Part shown: piece after piece, positions 7,443-15,764 of the stretch
Layout of the letters: every line of letters starts with the position of its first letter
How positions within the stretch are numbered: position 1 is the stretch's first letter
Origin: an uncultured Eubacteriales bacterium
GTDB taxonomy: Bacteria > Bacillota > Clostridia > Oscillospirales > Acutalibacteraceae
DNA length: 64,000 nucleotides
Reading direction: 5' to 3'
NCBI GenBank assembly: GCA_934489895.1
Contig: CAKSST010000007.1
Location: 9,681-73,680, forward strand
Made by a program: the position numbers and the translations under genes
The notes under the pieces: generated by a model
The model's input: the letters and a program-made list of their open reading frames with translations, nothing else
What the model was told of the DNA's origin: nothing
Databases searched by the model: none

Positions 7443-8087
7443 TTATAATGCTTTAATCTCTTTTGCGGTTTTTGTCATATCCTCAGCATCAAACAGATAG
7501 CTTCCTACAACCAACACATTTGCGCCTGCTTCAACCGCTAAAGGTGCAGTTTCATTATTAATGCCGCCGTCAACCTCTAAATCAACCTGTAATCCCTGAC
7601 GGGCAACCTCTGCCTTTAAAGCGCGCAGCTTATCAAGCGCCATAGGCATAAATTTTTGTCCGCCAAAGCCCGGCTCAACCGACATAACGAGCACCATATC
7701 ACAAAGCTCTAAATATTTAAAAATCTCCTGCGGCTGTGTGCAGGGCTTAATGGTAAGACAGCTCTTTATGCCGTAAGAGCGGATAGCCTTTAAAGTATCT
7801 GCAACATCTGAGCCTGCCTCATAATGAAAGCCAAGCAAATCAGAGCACTCTGCAAACTGCTCAATATAACGGTGTGGACGGTCAATCATAAGATGGGTAT
7901 CAAGCGGAATATCTGTATGCTTTCTTATAGATTTTATAACTGGCACACCAAAAGACATATTGGGAACAAACAAGCCGTCCATAACATCAAGATGAAGCAT
8001 ATCAACACCTGCTGCCTTAAGCTTATTCATGCTTTCTTCCAAACGTAAAAAGTCAGCCGTTAAAACTGACGGCGATAATTTAACCAA
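7443..8087 (-). CDS. rpe: Ribulose-phosphate 3-epimerase
   Basis: Interconverts ribulose 5-phosphate and xylulose 5-phosphate in the pentose phosphate pathway; cytoplasmic TIM barrel. The 214 residues carry the family's LSPSVLTADF (near 4), LHLDVMDGLFVPNMSFG with metal-binding His and Asp (near 33), DTHLMID (near 62), VMSVEPGFGGQKF (near 134) and EVDGGIN (near 170). The start is the TTG at 8087 because AACGGAGG sits 9 nt upstream; the longer frame to 8111 has no such support. It is a single-gene unit preceded by an AT-rich 170-nt gap and ends at the shared terminator. Confidence 0.95.
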   Translation of the reverse strand: MVKLSPSVLTADFLRLEESMNKLKAAGVDMLHLDVMDGLFVPNMSFGVPVIKSIRKHTDIPLDTHLMIDRPHRYIEQFAECSDLLGFHYEAGSDVADTLKAIRSYGIKSCLTIKPCTQPQEIFKYLELCDMVLVMSVEPGFGGQKFMPMALDKLRALKAEVARQGLQVDLEVDGGINNETAPLAVEAGANVLVVGSYLFDAEDMTKTAKEIKAL

Positions 8088-8258
8088 GATAAATTGCCTC
8101 CGTTTTTGCAAAAATTAACACATTTATTTTACCGCAAGCACATATATTTGTCAATTTAATATTGAAATTAATATAAAAAAATATTATAATAATTGTTTGT
8201 AAGATAAAAATATTTTTTGTAAAAATCAAAAGAATTTTAACACAAAGGATTTGGTGTA

Positions 8259-9011
8259 ATGAGTTTGCCTGATATGTCCTCAATACGTCCCAACAGGGGC
8301 AAAAAATTAATTGCCGTTACAGATAAGGGCAAGTTTGCCCGCTACCCCATAAAAACGCATGTGGTTAAAAGCGGAGACAGTCTTTTTGAAATAATGGATA
8401 AATACGTAAAGCCATATTTGGCAGAGGGTGACGGTATTTTCTTGAGTGAAAAAATGGTTGCCATCAGCCAGGGCAGAGCCTTCCCGATTGACGAAATAAA
8501 GGTTTCCTGGCTTGCAAAGTTCCTTGTAAAGTTTGTTACAAAATCACCCTACGGCATTGGTCTTGGCAGCCCTTACACCATGCAGCTTGCTTTGCAGGAT
8601 ATTGGCTTCCCCCTTATCTTCCTTGGCTGTATATGCGCTGCACTGACGAAGCCTTTTGGCATCCGCGGCGTGTTTTACAATGTTGTAGGTATGCGCGCAC
8701 GCGCAATTGACGGACCCGGCGAATACGTTATTCCCCCTTACAACAAATATGCAAAAATGGCACCCTTAAAGCCCAACAAGGTTTGTAAAGAGCTTGCTGA
8801 GTACACAGGTTGCTATGTTGTAATGCTCGATGCTAACGATTTAGGTCTTAACATTTTAGGCAACTCAGGCAAAGAGGTTGATTTAAAGCTTGCCCGCCAG
8901 ATGTTCGGCGACAACCCTCTTGACCAGTCCGACCAACAAACCCCTATTGCCATTGCCCGCAAAATGCCCGATGATTATGTAGAGCCAGATTGGGATGCAA
9001 TGCAGGAATAA
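8259..9011 (+). CDS. CofE-like protein (coenzyme F420-0:L-glutamate ligase family)
   Basis: A 250-residue protein resembling the CofE/F420-0:gamma-glutamyl ligase fold (PF01996), seen in DGIFLSEKMVAISQGR (near 48), GIGLGSPYTMQLALQDIG (near 98) and VYNVVGMRARAIDGPGEYV-like sequence (near 135). The true CofE adds glutamate to coenzyme F420, but many Firmicutes that lack F420 carry this homolog and its role there is not established. ATG 8259 has AAAGGA 9 nt upstream. It is a single gene with a terminator downstream; neighbours (rpe, a polysaccharide deacetylase) give no pathway clue, and no other F420 gene is in the window. Confidence 0.75.
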   Translation: MSLPDMSSIRPNRGKKLIAVTDKGKFARYPIKTHVVKSGDSLFEIMDKYVKPYLAEGDGIFLSEKMVAISQGRAFPIDEIKVSWLAKFLVKFVTKSPYGIGLGSPYTMQLALQDIGFPLIFLGCICAALTKPFGIRGVFYNVVGMRARAIDGPGEYVIPPYNKYAKMAPLKPNKVCKELAEYTGCYVVMLDANDLGLNILGNSGKEVDLKLARQMFGDNPLDQSDQQTPIAIARKMPDDYVEPDWDAMQE

Positions 9012-9097
9012 AAAAGGTTTGACAAAAAATACTCAAAGGCTCTTTTAATTTGCTGTAATAGGAGCATGAATATACTCCGAAGAATTATTTACATCAT

Positions 9098-9143
9098 AAA
9101 AGTCTTGCAAAAGAAATATTTCTTCTGCAAGACTTTATTTTTA
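9098..9143. terminator. Terminator between the CofE-like and deacetylase genes
   Basis: AAAGTCTTGCA ... TGCAAGACTTT stem with a 15-16 nt loop, followed by T-rich sequence. It lies between two convergent genes. The rest of 9012-9187 holds a 28-codon ATG frame at 9066 with a GGAG upstream, which reads through this hairpin and is not called as a gene. Confidence 0.75.
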
Positions 9144-9187
9144 TACTTTTAAAATTATCTCTTTTGGTCTGCGCTTTTTATACAAAT

Positions 9188-10192
9188 CTAATTTGCAATT
9201 TTATGATAAAATCCCGGGCTGTCCTCTGTTAAAACCTCAAAGCGATAACCCATATTTATAAGCTGCTCAACTATTGACGGCAAAGCCTCAACCGTAGTTT
9301 TCTTTGACTTTGCGTCGTGCATCAGCACACAAATACTGCTTTTGTTTTTAGCAGATTTTACAACATTGTTTGCAATCTGCTTTGCTGAGTATTTTATTCC
9401 CGAAGCGTCACCCGAATTAACGTTCCAGTCAAAATATCTGTAGCCTCTATTCTGTACGCCCGCCGCGATCTCGGTCATAATACCTGTGCAATATTTCTTG
9501 CTTGCAGTGTTGTTGCTTCCGCCGGGGAAGCGTATAAGCTTTGTGCGTACACCTATGTACTTATAAACAAGGTCGTCAATTGTCTGTAAATCGTTATAAT
9601 AAGCGTCAGCACTTGCGTAAACCTTTTTCCATTCGTGGCTGTTGCAATGCAATGCAATCGCATGACACGCGTTATAAATATCATCAAGATAATCATCAAG
9701 ATACGGGGTGTTCACAACAAAAAATGTTGCTTTAACGCCTAAAGCATCAAGCTGCTTTAAAAGTGTCGGTGTTGCGGCCGAGGGACCGTCATCAAAGGTC
9801 AAATAACATACTTTATCTCCGTTTTTACTGTCCCCCGGCTTTACAAGGTTAGAATTTTTTACAATACTTTGCTTTGCCTTTTCAAGCTGTGAATTTATTT
9901 TTGCAATTTCAGCAGTCTTTTGGTCAATTACAGCCTGCTGTTCATTAACCTTTTGCTGTAATGCAGCATTTTCATTTTCCTTTTGGGCAAGCTTTTCGTT
10001 TAAATCAGCTATTGTTTTGTTAAGCTCATCAATCTTACCGTTAAGCTGCTCATTCTCTGCCTTATGTGTCTTAATCTGCTTAGTCTTTTGGGCAATATAA
10101 TAGTTTGCTCCGCCCGCAAGACAGCCAAGCACCAATACTATAGCAACAACCGCCAACACAGTTTTGTTAAATATTGCCGAGCGCACTTTCAT
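9188..10192 (-). CDS. Membrane-anchored polysaccharide deacetylase (NodB domain)
   Basis: Cell-surface carbohydrate esterase 4 enzyme, 334 residues, probably removing acetyl groups from peptidoglycan or another cell-wall glycan. Residues 9-30 form one membrane span (VLAVVAIVLVLGCLAGGANYY) shown here only in part; residues 33-115 are a long coiled coil rich in Lys, Glu and Gln; the NodB domain follows with LTFDDGPS (near 130), the metal His pair in HCNSHEW (near 180), IRFPGGSNN (near 216) and VLMHDAK (near 290). Start ATG 10192 is preceded by AAAGGGGGTGAG. The coiled coil may act as a spacer or oligomerisation stalk across the wall. Single-gene unit. Confidence 0.9.
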   Translation of the reverse strand: MKVRSAIFNKTVLAVVAIVLVLGCLAGGANYYIAQKTKQIKTHKAENEQLNGKIDELNKTIADLNEKLAQKENENAALQQKVNEQQAVIDQKTAEIAKINSQLEKAKQSIVKNSNLVKPGDSKNGDKVCYLTFDDGPSAATPTLLKQLDALGVKATFFVVNTPYLDDYLDDIYNACHAIALHCNSHEWKKVYASADAYYNDLQTIDDLVYKYIGVRTKLIRFPGGSNNTASKKYCTGIMTEIAAGVQNRGYRYFDWNVNSGDASGIKYSAKQIANNVVKSAKNKSSICVLMHDAKSKKTTVEALPSIVEQLINMGYRFEVLTEDSPGFYHKIAN

Positions 10193-10435
10193 TTTCTTCT
10201 CACCCCCTTTTATTAATAATTTAAATGATTCTATTAGATTTTATAACAAAAACAGAAAAAAATCAACCCTTTAAAGCGTTGTTTTGCAGGTATTATTTTA
10301 CATCGCAAGTAACCCTTTTTAAAAGTCGCCCATATTATGATTTTAGGGGCGCAAAATAGGGATTCCCAAAGTATCGGCGGTTGCCATGGTCCAACCCATA
10401 GAGTACCGATAAATGATGTGAAAAGCCCCTTTTAT

Positions 10436-10476
10436 ATAAAAAACCGCTGTCTGTAAATAACAGGCTGCGGTTTTTA
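10436..10476 (-). terminator. Terminator downstream of the DUF624 gene
   Basis: Minus-strand stem AAAACCGC ... GCGGTTTTTT with an extra internal CTGTTATTTACAG hairpin; it ends the murC operon. Confidence 0.75.
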
Positions 10477-10482
10477 TTTTTA

Positions 10483-11307
10483 TTATATTGTATCTGTAAA
10501 CAGACTTTTCTGCCCGTTATCATCATTGGGGATATCAAGCCCCAGTTTTTTACGCTTTTCAATATCCTCATCAGGATGTTTCTCGTAATACGGGTCAATC
10601 ATTATTTTCTTAATAATCGGAAAGATATTATGCTCAATAACAAGAAAACGGAATGTCGGAAAAATACAAACCATAATAAATGCCGCAATAACAATACCCA
10701 CATTGCCAAAAAACAGTATAATCGCAGCAAAGACTGCATAAAACGGCAGTAAACACGCAAATATAATTAAATTATTCTTAAAGCCTATAAGCGAAAGCTT
10801 AAAGCTGTTGACATACACTTGCTTTAAACTGAATTTAAAAGTAATGATAAGTGTCCAAATATAATAGTTCATCATTAGAAATATTATAAGCATAAACAGC
10901 ACAATGCCAAAGCAAACCGTTTCCCATGATAAGGTGTTTTCGGCTTTTATCATTGCCTCGGCATAATATACTGTAGAAAAAGCAAGTACAGCGGTAATTA
11001 TAAGATTAATTATGCCCGCAAAAAAACCTTGCTTAAGATTCTTTTTAACACAATCAAAAAAGTCTGACGTACCAAAAGAGTGCTGCTTTGTTATAATCGA
11101 CCTTGCTATGTATGTTGTACCGACGCTTCCAAGACCTGAACTTATTACAGGTATGCTCAACAATACTAGCCAGCAGTTTACTGTTAAAAGCTGCCAAAAG
11201 TGTTCGAAATAATTTTCAAAAAAAGCAAAAATGCCACGCTTTGTAGGGGTGTCTTTCGAAACTCCGCTGCCCTCTTTTTCATAATCTCGCATTTTAAACA
11301 GTGCCAT
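10483..11307 (-). CDS. DUF624 (YesL-like) membrane protein
   Basis: Integral membrane protein of 274 residues with about five spans. The DUF624 hallmark is seen at the N-terminal third: FFENYFEHFWQLLTVNCWL (near 30), a span ending in IPVISSGLG (near 55) and the following TYIARSI. A hydrophilic C-terminal tail of about 40 residues (DPYYEKHPDEDIEKRKKLGL) is probably cytoplasmic. DUF624 proteins are often found beside sugar ABC transporters, but their function is unknown. The ATG overlaps the preceding stop by one base (TAATG), so it is coupled to the 244-residue membrane protein and probably to murC. Confidence 0.8.
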   Translation of the reverse strand: MALFKMRDYEKEGSGVSKDTPTKRGIFAFFENYFEHFWQLLTVNCWLVLLSIPVISSGLGSVGTTYIARSIITKQHSFGTSDFFDCVKKNLKQGFFAGIINLIITAVLAFSTVYYAEAMIKAENTLSWETVCFGIVLFMLIIFLMMNYYIWTLIITFKFSLKQVYVNSFKLSLIGFKNNLIIFACLLPFYAVFAAIILFFGNVGIVIAAFIMVCIFPTFRFLVIEHNIFPIIKKIMIDPYYEKHPDEDIEKRKKLGLDIPNDDNGQKSLFTDTI

Positions 11308-12041
11308 TATTTGCCTCCGTTATTTTTGCCGTAAACTAAATTCTTACGCATATTGATATTTTTAAAACCCATATAATATCCAAACCAGCTTGCAAAGGGA
11401 AGTGCAAAAAGTATTGCAAGCAAGGGCAAAAATGACCATACAGGCAGCTGTGCAGTGTTAGCCGCGCCGTTGCAGGCAAGCTCTATTAAATAAAACATAC
11501 TGAAATTTGTAATTTTATATGCGCTGAGCGCAAAGCTTGTACCCATTATTTTTTCTGCAATAACAAGCAGATATATTACAAAATACGGTACAGTACCAAG
11601 CAGGCCCAGTTTAAATCCATAATGACAATCGCCCTCTTTATGCTCAAAATCTGTCCTTGCGCTGTCCTCGCTTCCTCTGTTCCAAACATATCCGTAAACC
11701 AAATACACAAACATTGCCGCTGTAATAATCTGAACAATTATTTTTACCGCTGTGTTTGCTTTATCGCTCAAAAGACGTATAGACTGCTTATATATCTTGC
11801 TTTCATCATAGCTTGCAAGTTTTTCATCCTCACCGTCGGCATAATAATGAGAATAAAGATATTCATATCCGCCTTGCTCGGCTTCAATATATACCTCATA
11901 TCCCATCTGCTGTGAAAAAGCAGATACCGCAAACATTGTTATGAATACATAAACAATTATTGACAGCAAAGCAACGCCTATTTGTGTTGCAAATAAGCGT
12001 GACGCTCGGCGTATATTTTCTTTAATTCCAAGCTCTTTCAT
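11307..12041 (-). CDS. Hypothetical membrane protein between murC and DUF624
   Basis: Protein of 244 residues that I do not recognise. It has a basic N-terminus, a first span near 18-42, a roughly 60-residue extracytoplasmic loop rich in Tyr, Glu and Asp (EVYIEAEQGGYEYLYSHYY), a second span near 100-125, then three more spans and a short basic tail (MRKNLVYGKNNGGK). ATG 12041 follows the murC stop by 3 nt with AGGGATTAAAAA upstream, and its own stop overlaps the DUF624 start. The operon context (murC, DUF624) hints at an envelope role, but this is inference. Confidence 0.75.
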   Translation of the reverse strand: MKELGIKENIRRASRLFATQIGVALLSIIVYVFITMFAVSAFSQQMGYEVYIEAEQGGYEYLYSHYYADGEDEKLASYDESKIYKQSIRLLSDKANTAVKIIVQIITAAMFVYLVYGYVWNRGSEDSARTDFEHKEGDCHYGFKLGLLGTVPYFVIYLLVIAEKIMGTSFALSAYKITNFSMFYLIELACNGAANTAQLPVWSFLPLLAILFALPFASWFGYYMGFKNINMRKNLVYGKNNGGK

Positions 12042-12044
12042 TTT

Positions 12045-13409
12045 TTAATCCCTCATTAAATATGCCGCTTTGTAAATATCTCCGCCGCCCATGGTAATTA
12101 CCGTGTCGTCCGGCTTCACATATGAGCATATTTCTTTTTTTACATCCTCAAAACTCTCGACACAAACACAGTCAGGCAAAAGCTTTGCTAGGTGCTGTGA
12201 TGTAATACCCGCTTCATTTTTCTCGCGTGAGCCCATTATGGGTGTAAGCACCACCCTGTCCGCAAGGCTTAAAGACTCGGCAAATTCATCTAACAGCAAA
12301 GCCGTTCGCGAAAAGGTGAAGGGCTGGAATACAGCAATAAGCCTGCCCTTGCAATACTCACGTGCCGCACGTAAGGTTGCGGCAATTTCTGTCGGGTGAT
12401 GCGCATAGTCGTCCACAAGTACAGCGCCCTTTACAGTACCAAGAACCTCAAACCTGCGTCCCGCTCCGCCAAAGCTCTCAATCGCCGATTTCAATCCTTG
12501 AGGCGTAACTCCGTTTATAAGTGCCGCAACAGCTGACGCCATTGCATTGTAAACATTATGCTTACCGGGAATATTCAATGCAATATTACAAATTACTTTT
12601 CCTTTACTTATCAAATCAAAGATAAAGCCTTTTGAACCTTTAACAATATTATCTGCATAATAATTCAGTTGTTTATCAAAGCCAAAGGTTATAATCTCAC
12701 CCTTTACATCCTTTACCGCCTGCATTGCAAGCGTATTGTCGCCGTTTACAATAACCGTATTTGCCATTGATACAAACTTTGTAAAAGAAGCGCACATATT
12801 TTCCATTGTTTTAAAATAATCAAGATGGTCATTATCAATGTTAAGCAAAACCGCAGTATTGGGGGACAACTCTAAAAAAGTATCCACGAACTCGCAGGAC
12901 TCACACACCATTATATCCGACTCACCGCAAATACCATTTGTGTTTGTAAGGGGCAGCCTACCGCCTATTACTGCCGTAGGGTCAAGATTATTTAAAATTA
13001 AAATTTGCGTAAGCATTGCGCAAACGGTGGTTTTGCCGTGAGTTCCGCAAACGCCTATACAGTTGTCAAAGTGTCTTGTCAGCGCACCCAGAAGCTTTGA
13101 GCGCTCTAATGTGGGAATTTGTTTTTGTCTTGCACAAACAAGCTCAGGATTATCCTGTGAAATTGCCGCAGAATACACAACCAAATCACACTCGCCTAAA
13201 TTTTCGGCAAGGTTGCCCATTTTTATGTCTATACCAAGAGCGCGCAGTCTTTTTAGCTGGTCCGATTCATTATTATCAGAGCCGCAGACTGTATAACCTT
13301 TTTTATGCATTATTTCAGCAAGCGGACACATACCCGAGCCGCCTATACCTATCATATGCACACTTTTTGCCTGTTTAACAAGAGCATCGATTTCTGCGCT
13401 GTTTTTCAT
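12045..13409 (-). CDS. murC: UDP-N-acetylmuramate--L-alanine ligase
   Basis: Cytoplasmic ATP-dependent ligase that adds L-alanine to UDP-MurNAc, the first amino acid of the peptidoglycan stem peptide. The 454 residues have the normal three-domain Mur ligase layout: HMIGIGGSGMCPLAEI (near 19) for UDP-MurNAc binding, the P-loop GVCGTHGKTTVCAML (near 115), the central NIDNDHLDYF (near 190), and the C-terminal AGRRFEVLG and DDYAHHPTEI (near 315-330). ATG 13409 is preceded by AGGGTGAG. It is first in a three-gene operon with two membrane proteins and diverges from the dipicolinate synthase operon. Confidence 0.96.
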   Translation of the reverse strand: MKNSAEIDALVKQAKSVHMIGIGGSGMCPLAEIMHKKGYTVCGSDNNESDQLKRLRALGIDIKMGNLAENLGECDLVVYSAAISQDNPELVCARQKQIPTLERSKLLGALTRHFDNCIGVCGTHGKTTVCAMLTQILILNNLDPTAVIGGRLPLTNTNGICGESDIMVCESCEFVDTFLELSPNTAVLLNIDNDHLDYFKTMENMCASFTKFVSMANTVIVNGDNTLAMQAVKDVKGEIITFGFDKQLNYYADNIVKGSKGFIFDLISKGKVICNIALNIPGKHNVYNAMASAVAALINGVTPQGLKSAIESFGGAGRRFEVLGTVKGAVLVDDYAHHPTEIAATLRAAREYCKGRLIAVFQPFTFSRTALLLDEFAESLSLADRVVLTPIMGSREKNEAGITSQHLAKLLPDCVCVESFEDVKKEICSYVKPDDTVITMGGGDIYKAAYLMRD

Positions 13410-13518
13410 TATCTCACCCTGAAAAATAAATATCTATATTCATTATATTGCTAAATTGTAAAAAAATAAACAATTTTTTATATTTATTTGCATTATTTTA
13501 ATTTTATTTATTACCGTA

Positions 13519-13545
13519 ACCAAAAGTAATGCGCATCATACTATA
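13519..13545 (+). promoter_or_regulatory. Predicted sigma-K promoter of dpaAB
   Basis: ACC (13519-13521) and CATACTATA (13537-13545) are separated by 15 nt, matching the published sigma-K pattern AC ... CATAnnnTA. The dpaA start follows 46 nt later. In Bacillus the dipicolinate synthase operon is sigma-K dependent in the mother cell, so motif and context agree. Confidence 0.7.
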
Positions 13546-13591
13546 TTATTGAATGTCATTTAGGGTAAAGACCAATAGAAAGGCTGATGTT

Positions 13592-14398
13592 ATGTTAATT
13601 TCGGTAATAGGCGGAGATAAGCGATTTTTATATGCTGCAAAAAGGCTGTCGGATCTCGGACATACGGTTTTGTTCGCTGCCACCGAAAAACCGAACAGCA
13701 CAATTGAACAAGCACTTAAATCTCAGGCAATAGTATTGCCAATGCCAGTAAGTCGTGACCGTATCACCCTTAATGCGCCGTTATTTGATAAAAGCATCAG
13801 TCTTTGCGATATTTTATCACAGCTTGACGGAAAACAAATTCTGCTTGGCGGAATAACAAATATTGATTATCCTAACTATTATGATTATTACAATAACGAG
13901 GGCTTTTTATGTAAAAACTCTGCCGTAACAGCAGAGGGTGCAATACAAACGGCATTTAATAATACCGATTACTCGCTTACAGGCAGCCGCGTACTTGTTG
14001 TAGGCTACGGCAAACTGGGCAAAGCATTATGTAAGCGTCTGCTCAGCTTTGAGTGCATGCTTACCGCAAGCGCCCGTAAGCACAGCGATTTTGAACAAAT
14101 ATGCCGTCTTGGCATTAACTGCGTAAATACGCTTGAGCTTGAGGAAATTATAAACGATTTTGACATTGTATTCAACACAGTGCCTTATCCTGTTTTAGAC
14201 AAACAGGTATTAAGAAACGCAAAACGCGACACATTATTTATTGAGCTTGCAAGCGCGCCATACGGTATTGATTTAGAATATGCAAAAGAGCAGAATTTGT
14301 GCGTAAAGCTTGAAGCCTCTTTACCGTCACGCTGTGCGCCCAAAAGCGCAGGCGAATTTATTGCAGATACCGTAAATGACATTTTGCACGCAATATAG
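13592..14398 (+). CDS. dpaA: Dipicolinate synthase subunit A
   Basis: With DpaB converts 4-hydroxy-tetrahydrodipicolinate to dipicolinic acid, the Ca-chelating compound of the spore core; acts in the mother cell late in sporulation. The 268 residues begin MLISVIGGDKRFLYAAKRL, as in the family, and carry a second Rossmann motif RVLVVGYGKLGKALCKRL (near 135). ATG 13592 is used because AGAAAGG lies 8 nt upstream and the protein then starts where homologs do; the earlier ATG 13553 has no ribosome binding site and sits close to the promoter. dpaB follows 37 nt downstream. Confidence 0.92.
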   Translation: MLISVIGGDKRFLYAAKRLSDLGHTVLFAATEKPNSTIEQALKSQAIVLPMPVSRDRITLNAPLFDKSISLCDILSQLDGKQILLGGITNIDYPNYYDYYNNEGFLCKNSAVTAEGAIQTAFNNTDYSLTGSRVLVVGYGKLGKALCKRLLSFECMLTASARKHSDFEQICRLGINCVNTLELEEIINDFDIVFNTVPYPVLDKQVLRNAKRDTLFIELASAPYGIDLEYAKEQNLCVKLEASLPSRCAPKSAGEFIADTVNDILHAI

Positions 14399-14435
14399 GG
14401 TATAACCCGTTACACTTAACAAAGGGGAAAACAAT

Positions 14436-15008
14436 ATGACTAATATAACAACGGGTTTTGCGCTTTGCGGCTCCTTCTGCACATTAAAACGCGCAATAGC
14501 CCAGCTTGAAATACTAAAGCAGAGCGGAATGGATATTATACCCATTATGTCCCCCGCCGTTTATAATACCGATACACGTTTTGGTAAAGCGCAGGACTTT
14601 ATTAATCAAGTGGAGCAAATTTGCAAAAATAAAATAATAAACACCATTGAAAAAGCAGAACCAATAGGCCCTAAAAAGCTGCTTGATATTATAATTGTGG
14701 CACCCTGTACAGGCAATACATTATCAAAGCTGGCGCTTGGAATTACCGACACCTGCGTTACTATGGCAGTAAAAGCGCACCTTAGAAACGGCCGTCCCGT
14801 GCTGCTTGCAGTTGCCACAAACGATGCGCTCAGCGGCTGTGCAAGAAACATAGGGCTGCTTTACAACACAAAAAACATTTATTTTACCCCCCTCTCACAA
14901 GACGACGCCGCTGGTAAACCCACATCGCTTGTTTGCGATTTTGAAAAAATTCCGCAAGCCGCCGCGCTGGCTTTAGCAGGCAAACAAATGCAGCCGATAC
15001 TGTTATAG
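14436..15008 (+). CDS. dpaB: Dipicolinate synthase subunit B (flavoprotein)
   Basis: Second subunit of dipicolinate synthase, a flavoprotein of 190 residues. It starts MTNITTGFALCGSFCTL, matching the nucleotide-binding entry of the family, and has VAPCTGNTLSKLALGITDT (near 88), typical of HFCD-type flavoproteins, and RPVLLAVATNDALSG (near 118). AAAGGGG precedes ATG 14436. It forms a two-gene operon with dpaA, ended by a strong terminator. Confidence 0.93.
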   Translation: MTNITTGFALCGSFCTLKRAIAQLEILKQSGMDIIPIMSPAVYNTDTRFGKAQDFINQVEQICKNKIINTIEKAEPIGPKKLLDIIIVAPCTGNTLSKLALGITDTCVTMAVKAHLRNGRPVLLAVATNDALSGCARNIGLLYNTKNIYFTPLSQDDAAGKPTSLVCDFEKIPQAAALALAGKQMQPILL

Positions 15009-15010
15009 AC

Positions 15011-15056
15011 TAAAAACACCATAGGCTAAAGATTTTTAGCCTATGGTGTTTTTATT
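15011..15056 (+). terminator. Terminator after dpaB
   Basis: AAAAACACCATAGGCTAAA / TTAGCCTATGGTGTTTTT stem with a short GATT loop and a T-rich tail. Confidence 0.9.
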
Positions 15057-15475
15057 TTGAATATAAATTTATTACCGTCAATCCTTTTTTACGGGCCATA
15101 TTCATGTACCTGGGCGCACCAAAATCGGCATTATGCTCACAATAGCATACAATATAATCGCTTACGCTTATCAATGGCGTATTTGAGCGGTGTATTTGTT
15201 AAAGCATCGGGAAAAATCGTATCAGAATAATCCGTACAATCAAAATCATCACTCTTTTTTGCAAGATATGCAAGCGCAACATAGTAATTTATATGCGGAT
15301 AAAGCCTTTTCAGCCGTTTTAGCTCTGTGCGCACCATTGAATCAAAAAAGCCCTGATGCCCAACATAAAACATGGTAACTCCCTTATTTTCAATCAAGTC
15401 GGTTAAATCATCCGTTAATCTCGGCATTATTGCTCTGCCTGTATACCTATGTCCGAAAAATGTGCAAACCGACAT
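15052..15475 (-). pseudogene. SLOG-family (DUF1273-like) protein, broken by an internal deletion
   Basis: The minus-strand frame from ATG 15475 gives 112 residues (MSVCTFFGHRYTGRAIMPRL..., FYVGHQGFFDSMVR, YPHINYYVALAYL, DYSDTIFPDAL) and then stops at 15137 after DKRKRLYCMLL. In another frame directly after the break at about 15160, the expected C-terminus appears: SDYIVCYCEHNADFGAPRY, then MARKKGLTVINLYSK to a stop at 15052. Related proteins have roughly NRWMI-K between these halves, so about 14 or 17 bases seem to be missing. SLOG proteins bind nucleotides or their derivatives. The gene shares its upstream region, including a 12-bp inverted repeat, with the divergent XRE regulator. A sequencing error is less likely because several residues are lost, not just one base. 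Confidence 0.75.
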
Positions 15476-15494
15476 TATATCACCTCTGAAGCCT

Positions 15495-15537
15495 ATGGGG
15501 GTTATATCCCCTTAATATTTAGTATTATAACCCCCAT
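15495..15537. promoter_or_regulatory. 12-bp inverted repeat, candidate operator
   Basis: ATGGGGGTTATA (15495-15506) and TATAACCCCCAT (15526-15537) are perfect inverted copies 19 nt apart, centred in the 88-nt divergent region between the broken SLOG gene and the XRE regulator. The position fits an operator bound by the regulator; this is inference. Confidence 0.5.
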
Positions 15538-15563
15538 AATAATTTTGTCAAGGAGGGTTATGA

Positions 15564-15764
15564 ATGATAGTTTTTGATAAGCTTTGGACTACAATGAAAA
15601 CCAAGGGCATTTCAACCTATACATTAAGAGAAAGCTGTGGAATAGATAGCAAAACTGTTCGTCGGTTAAAAGCAAATGAAAATATTGAAACAAAGACATT
15701 AGATAAACTATGTGCAGCATTAAACTGCCGAATTGAAGATATTGCAGAGTATATAAAAGACTAA
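15564..15764 (+). CDS. Small XRE/Cro-type HTH regulator
   Basis: A 66-residue DNA-binding protein that is only a helix-turn-helix domain: TYTLRESCGIDSKTVRRLK (near 19-37) is the HTH, followed by TKTLDKLCAALNCRIEDIAEY, typical of the short Cro/CI-like (YozG type) regulators. ATG 15564 has AAGGAGGG upstream. It diverges from the broken SLOG gene and is followed by its own terminator, so the remaining function is either autoregulation or control of a distant target. Confidence 0.88.
   Translation: MIVFDKLWTTMKTKGISTYTLRESCGIDSKTVRRLKANENIETKTLDKLCAALNCRIEDIAEYIKD

Noticed and set aside
9066..9152. 28-codon ORF after the CofE-like gene
   Set aside because: Has GGAG but reads through the terminator hairpin, with low-complexity composition; more likely chance.
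10335..10598. 87-codon minus-strand frame overlapping the end of the DUF624 gene
   Set aside because: Mostly a shadow of DUF624 in another frame; only the last part is of possible interest and is reported as a repeat-like remnant, not as a gene.
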